From Desulfohalobiaceae bacterium (GTDB taxonomy: Bacteria; Desulfobacterota; Desulfovibrionia; Desulfovibrionales; Desulfothermaceae), in the NCBI GenBank assembly GCA_021737525.1, contig JAIPDU010000072.1, positions 1 to 8,035 on the forward strand: DNA of 8,035 nucleotides, read 5' to 3'. How positions within the stretch are numbered: position 1 is the first letter of the stretch; each line of letters begins with the position of its first letter. The notes under the pieces are model-generated. The model was not told the DNA's origin and ran no database searches. It worked only from the letters and a program-made list of their open reading frames with translations. A program made the position numbers and the translations under genes. Positions 5,416 through 8,035 of the stretch are shown here, one piece after another.

Positions 5416-7098
5416 CTAAAACAGTCCCGGATCCCGGTACTCCCCGTACACCTCGCGGTAGACGTCGCAGATCTCCTGCTCCGTGGCCTGATTCCGCACA
5501 GCCTCGATGCAGTGGGGCATGACATTGTCCCCCTTGCGGCATGCGGTGCGCAGCTCGTCCAGGCATTTCTTCACCGCCCGCTCCTCGCGGCTGGCGCGCA
5601 CCCCCCGCAGCCGCTCCAGCTGGGAGCGCTCCACTTCCTCGTCGATATCCAGCAGGGGACATTCCTCCGCTTCTTCCGTGACGTACTTGTTCACCCCGAC
5701 CAGGGTCTTCTCCCCTGATTCGACCTGATGCTGATACCGAAACGCCGCATCCGCGATCTCCATCTGGGGGTAGCCTCGATCGATGGCCGCAAGCATGCCG
5801 CCCATCTCGTCGATCTTCTCGATGTACTCCCAGGCGGCCTCCTCCATCTCGTTGGTCAGCTTCTCCACGAAGTAGGACCCGCCCAGGGGATCCACGGTAT
5901 TGTCCACCCCGGTCTCCTCGCCGATGATCTGCTGCGTGCGCAGGGCGATCTGCACCGAATGGTCCGTGGGCAGGCAGTAGACCTCGTCCAGGGAGTTGGT
6001 GTGCAGGGACTGGGTCCCGCCCAGGACCGCGGCAAGCGCCTCTGTCGCGGTGCGCACCACGTTGTTGTACGGCTGCTGCGCAGTCAGGGAACAGCCGGCG
6101 GTCTGGGTATGGAAGCGGAGCCACCAGGAGCGGGGGTCCTCCGCTTTGTAGCGCTCCCGCATAACATTGGCCCAGATGCGGCGCGCCGCGCGCATCTTGG
6201 CGATCTCCTCGAAGAAATCGATGTGGGAGTTGAAGAAGAAGGACAGCCTGGGAGCGAACTCGTCCGGGTGCATCCCCTTTCGCTCCATCACGTCCTCCAC
6301 GTAGGCCATGCCGTCGCGCAGGGTAAAGGCGAGCTCCTGCGCCGCGGTGGAGCCGGCCTCCCGGATGTGGTACCCGCTGATGCTGATGGTGTTCCATTTG
6401 GGTACGTGCCTGGCCCCGAACTCCACGGTGTCGCTGATCAGCTTGATGGAGGGCTCCGGAGGGAGCATGAAGGTCTTCTGAGCGATGAACTCCTTGAGCA
6501 TGTCGTTCTGGATGGTGCCCCCGATCCTGTCCAGCGGCACCCCCTGCTCCTGGGCGCAGGCGCAGTACATGGCCCACATCACCGTGGCCGGGGGATTGAT
6601 GGTCATGGAGGTGGTCACCTGGTCCAGGGGGATGTTGTCCACCAGGATCTTGAAGTCCTCCAGGGTGTCGATGGCCACGCCGCAGCGGCCGCACTCCCCC
6701 TCGGCATGGGGATCGTCCGAGTCGTATCCCATGAGAGTGGGAAAATCGAAGGCGGTGCTCAGGCCGGTCTGGCCCTGCTTCAGCAGCATATGCCAGCGTT
6801 CGTTGGTGTCCCTGGCCGTTCCCATCCCGGAGAACATGCGGTAGGTCCAGAGCCTGCCCCTGTACCCCGTGGAGTGGATTCCCCGGGTGTAGGGATAGAC
6901 CCCGGGATAGCCGATATCGTTCTCGAAATCCGTGTCCTGGATGTCCAGGGGATCGTAGGTCCGCTTGACTGGATGGTCGGAGACGGTGGTGAAACGCTTG
7001 TCCCGCTCCCCGTGCTTCTCCACCACCCGCCGGACCTCGTCCTCCCATTTCTTTCGCAGGCTGCTGCAGGAGTCCAGAAGTTCCTTGGAAAAATACAT
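5416..7098 (-). CDS. icmA: B12-dependent acyl-CoA mutase large subunit (methylmalonyl-CoA mutase family, isobutyryl-CoA mutase-like)
   Basis: This 560-residue substrate-binding TIM-barrel subunit catalyses a radical carbon-skeleton rearrangement of an acyl-CoA with adenosylcobalamin bound by the small subunit. Family landmarks include TRGIHSTGYRGRLWT (71-85), GQTGLSTAFDFPT (109-121), GYDSDDP (124-130), TIQNDMLKEF (195-204), SISGYHIREAG (239-249, active-site H244) and the GGTQSLHTNS segment. Numbering happens to coincide with Propionibacterium methylmalonyl-CoA mutase. Q197 and H244 are kept, but Tyr89 is Phe and Arg207, which holds the substrate carboxylate, is Gln. Phe plus Gln is the isobutyryl-CoA mutase pattern. 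Ala116 rather than Asp argues against 2-hydroxyisobutyryl-CoA mutase. IcmA is about this long and lacks the B12 domain, as here. ATG at 7098 has GAGGG five bases upstream; the in-frame extension to 7182 reads into a repeat element. Family is certain; specificity is a residue-based inference. Confidence 0.95.
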   Translation of the reverse strand: MYFSKELLDSCSSLRKKWEDEVRRVVEKHGERDKRFTTVSDHPVKRTYDPLDIQDTDFENDIGYPGVYPYTRGIHSTGYRGRLWTYRMFSGMGTARDTNERWHMLLKQGQTGLSTAFDFPTLMGYDSDDPHAEGECGRCGVAIDTLEDFKILVDNIPLDQVTTSMTINPPATVMWAMYCACAQEQGVPLDRIGGTIQNDMLKEFIAQKTFMLPPEPSIKLISDTVEFGARHVPKWNTISISGYHIREAGSTAAQELAFTLRDGMAYVEDVMERKGMHPDEFAPRLSFFFNSHIDFFEEIAKMRAARRIWANVMRERYKAEDPRSWWLRFHTQTAGCSLTAQQPYNNVVRTATEALAAVLGGTQSLHTNSLDEVYCLPTDHSVQIALRTQQIIGEETGVDNTVDPLGGSYFVEKLTNEMEEAAWEYIEKIDEMGGMLAAIDRGYPQMEIADAAFRYQHQVESGEKTLVGVNKYVTEEAEECPLLDIDEEVERSQLERLRGVRASREERAVKKCLDELRTACRKGDNVMPHCIEAVRNQATEQEICDVYREVYGEYRDPGLF

Positions 7099-7103
7099 AG
7101 CAT

Positions 7104-7108
7104 CCCTC
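7104..7108 (-). promoter_or_regulatory. Ribosome binding site fixing the mutase large-subunit start
   Basis: GAGGG on the minus strand lies five bases before ATG at 7098. It favours this start over an in-frame TTG at 7182, whose 28 extra residues would be a translation of the foldback repeat. Confidence 0.7.
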
Positions 7109-7119
7109 GGGTCTCTTTT

Positions 7120-7286
7120 AACCGCCAAGACGCCGGGAGCGCCAAGGATACCGCCAAGGGAAGAAGCGGGCTCGACAGGCAAAGCCTGTCCCTTGCCCTA
7201 ACCCCCCTGTTAAACAGGCTTCGCGTTTAACGGGGCAGGCGGCAAAGGGAAACTCCTTACTTGGCGTTCTTGGCGTCTTGGCGGTT
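7120..7286. repeat. Foldback repeat element with 27-bp inverted ends and nested hairpins
   Basis: The left end (7120-7146, beginning AACCGCCAAGACGCC) and the right end (7260-7286) are inverted copies matching at 24 of 27 positions. Each is built from repeats of a CGCCAAG unit, and a further ACCGCCAAG lies at 7150-7158. Inside are a perfect hairpin GACAGGC-AAA-GCCTGTC (7174-7190) and an arm pair CCCTTGCC/GGCAAAGGG (7190-7197 with 7241-7249, one-base bulge). That pair encloses CCCC-T-GTTAAAC/GTTTAACGGGG (7204-7215 with 7225-7235). There is no coding capacity and no clear target-site duplication. It resembles a MITE- or BIME-like intergenic element and occupies most of the 260-bp leader of the mutase gene. 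The remaining bases 7287-7358 show nothing I can identify. Confidence 0.8.
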
Positions 7287-7358
7287 CGTTCTTGTGAGAT
7301 TGAATCCAGCCTCCGTTACCGGTCGTCTGTATCCAGCTTGGCCCATATCGCCACTCGG

Positions 7359-8035
7359 CTAGCTGTAAGTGTAGAATCCGCGCCCGCTCTTGCGCCCCAG
7401 CCAGCCTGCGTCCACATAGGACCGAAGCAGCGGGGCGGGCCGGTACTTGGGATCGTTGTAACCTTCCAGAAGCACGTTCATGATGGACAGCACCGTGTCC
7501 AGGCCGATGAGGTCGGCCAGGGCCAGCGGGCCCATGGGGTGATTCATCCCCATCTTCATGATGCTGTCGATGCCCTCAACCGAGGCGACGCCCTCGTAGA
7601 GCTCCCAGATGGCCTCGTTGATCATGACCATGAGCACCCGGTTGGAGACGAATCCGGGGACGTCGCGGCACTCCACCGGCACCTTGCCCAGCTTCTCCGC
7701 CGTCTCCTTCACCGTGGCGGTCACCTCGGGATCGGTGGCCAGGCCGTTGATGACCTCCACAAGCTTCATCACCGGCACCGGGTTCATGAAGTGCATCCCG
7801 ATCACCCGGCTGGGCCGATTGGTGGTCGAGCCGATACGGGTGATGGGCAGGGAGGAGGTGTTGGTGGCCAGGATCGCCGAAGCCGGGGCATTCTGGTCCA
7901 GCTCGGAAAAGACCTTGGCCTTGACCTCCATCTTCTCCACCACGGCCTCGACCACGAGATCCCTGTCCTTGACCGACTCCAGGCTCGTGGTGGTCTGGAT
8001 CCGCCCCAGGGCGGCGTCGCGGTCCGCCTGGGAGA
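7359..8035 (-). CDS. hbd: 3-hydroxybutyryl-/3-hydroxyacyl-CoA dehydrogenase, C-terminal part (runs off the right edge)
   Basis: About 224 C-terminal residues are visible. The N-terminal part with the NAD-binding GxGxxG loop lies beyond the window, so no start can be given; a GTG at 7955 is an internal valine. The enzyme oxidises (S)-3-hydroxyacyl-CoA to 3-ketoacyl-CoA with NAD. All four catalytic residues are present with exact family spacing: Ser of ATNTSSLPI (visible residue 60), His of GMHFMNPVP (81), Glu of KLVEVI (93) and Asn of VPGFVSNRV (131). The C-terminal domain (HPMGPLALADLIGLD, then GRKSGRGFYTYS) is standard. The lack of a fused hydratase at the C-terminus and the size fit the stand-alone Hbd/PaaH/FadB2 type. 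It lies upstream of the mutase on the same strand, which is consistent with butyryl-CoA oxidation through 3-hydroxybutyryl-CoA. The chain-length preference cannot be read. Confidence 0.93.
   Translation of the reverse strand, partial: SQADRDAALGRIQTTTSLESVKDRDLVVEAVVEKMEVKAKVFSELDQNAPASAILATNTSSLPITRIGSTTNRPSRVIGMHFMNPVPVMKLVEVINGLATDPEVTATVKETAEKLGKVPVECRDVPGFVSNRVLMVMINEAIWELYEGVASVEGIDSIMKMGMNHPMGPLALADLIGLDTVLSIMNVLLEGYNDPKYRPAPLLRSYVDAGWLGRKSGRGFYTYS

Noticed and set aside
5315..7048. Second long minus-strand open frame overlapping the mutase
   Set aside because: It is a different frame of the same strand, Gly/Arg/His-rich and without mutase motifs; the frame at 5416-7098 contains them all.
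7099..7182. 28-residue N-terminal extension of the mutase from TTG 7182
   Set aside because: It translates the foldback repeat, starts at TTG, and the ATG at 7098 has its own ribosome binding site and gives a normal family length.
5728..7230. Plus-strand open frame of 500 codons opposite the mutase large subunit
   Set aside because: It is a shadow of the mutase gene. It also reads into the foldback repeat, and its composition is low-complexity.
7120..7286. CRISPR array or IS element as explanation of the CGCCAAG repeats
   Set aside because: The repeats are short, inverted and imperfect with no regular spacers, and there is no transposase frame; a foldback element fits better.

Overview
The window looks like a piece of a GC-rich bacterial chromosome, probably from an anaerobic deltaproteobacterium (sulfate reducer or syntroph). 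That placement is an inference from the gene set, the high GC in third codon positions, and intergenic repeat types I associate with such genomes. No sequence search was possible. All seven supported genes lie on the minus strand, so transcription runs from the right edge (8035) to the left edge (1). The long plus-strand open frames are antisense shadows.

In transcription order the window holds: (1) the 3' part of a 3-hydroxyacyl-/3-hydroxybutyryl-CoA dehydrogenase, cut by the right edge; (2) a 260-bp gap filled mostly by a foldback repeat element with 27-bp inverted ends; (3) a B12-dependent acyl-CoA mutase large subunit; (4) a gap that starts, directly at the stop codon, with eight tandem heptamers; (5) the separate small cobalamin-binding mutase subunit; (6) a MeaB/MeaI-type GTPase that protects the mutase; (7) an AMP-forming acyl-CoA synthetase, followed by a strong hairpin; (8) a six-helix membrane protein of the acetate/succinate transporter (GPR1/FUN34/YaaH) family, followed by another hairpin; (9) the N-terminal part of a membrane sensor with an extracytoplasmic Cache-like domain, cut by the left edge.

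The main biological point is the mutase. By overall similarity it would be named methylmalonyl-CoA mutase. At the two positions that set substrate choice, however, it has Phe89 and Gln207, where methylmalonyl-CoA mutase has Tyr89 and Arg207. Phe and Gln are the isobutyryl-CoA mutase residues. The split 560 + 136 residue layout also matches IcmA/IcmB, and no methylmalonyl-CoA epimerase or carboxylase gene is in view. A coherent reading is a short-chain fatty-acid module: carboxylate uptake by the YaaH-family protein, activation by the CoA ligase, isobutyryl-CoA/butyryl-CoA interconversion by the mutase with its GTPase chaperone, and beta-oxidation through 3-hydroxybutyryl-CoA by the dehydrogenase. 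The pathway assignment is inference; the residues and gene order are read directly.
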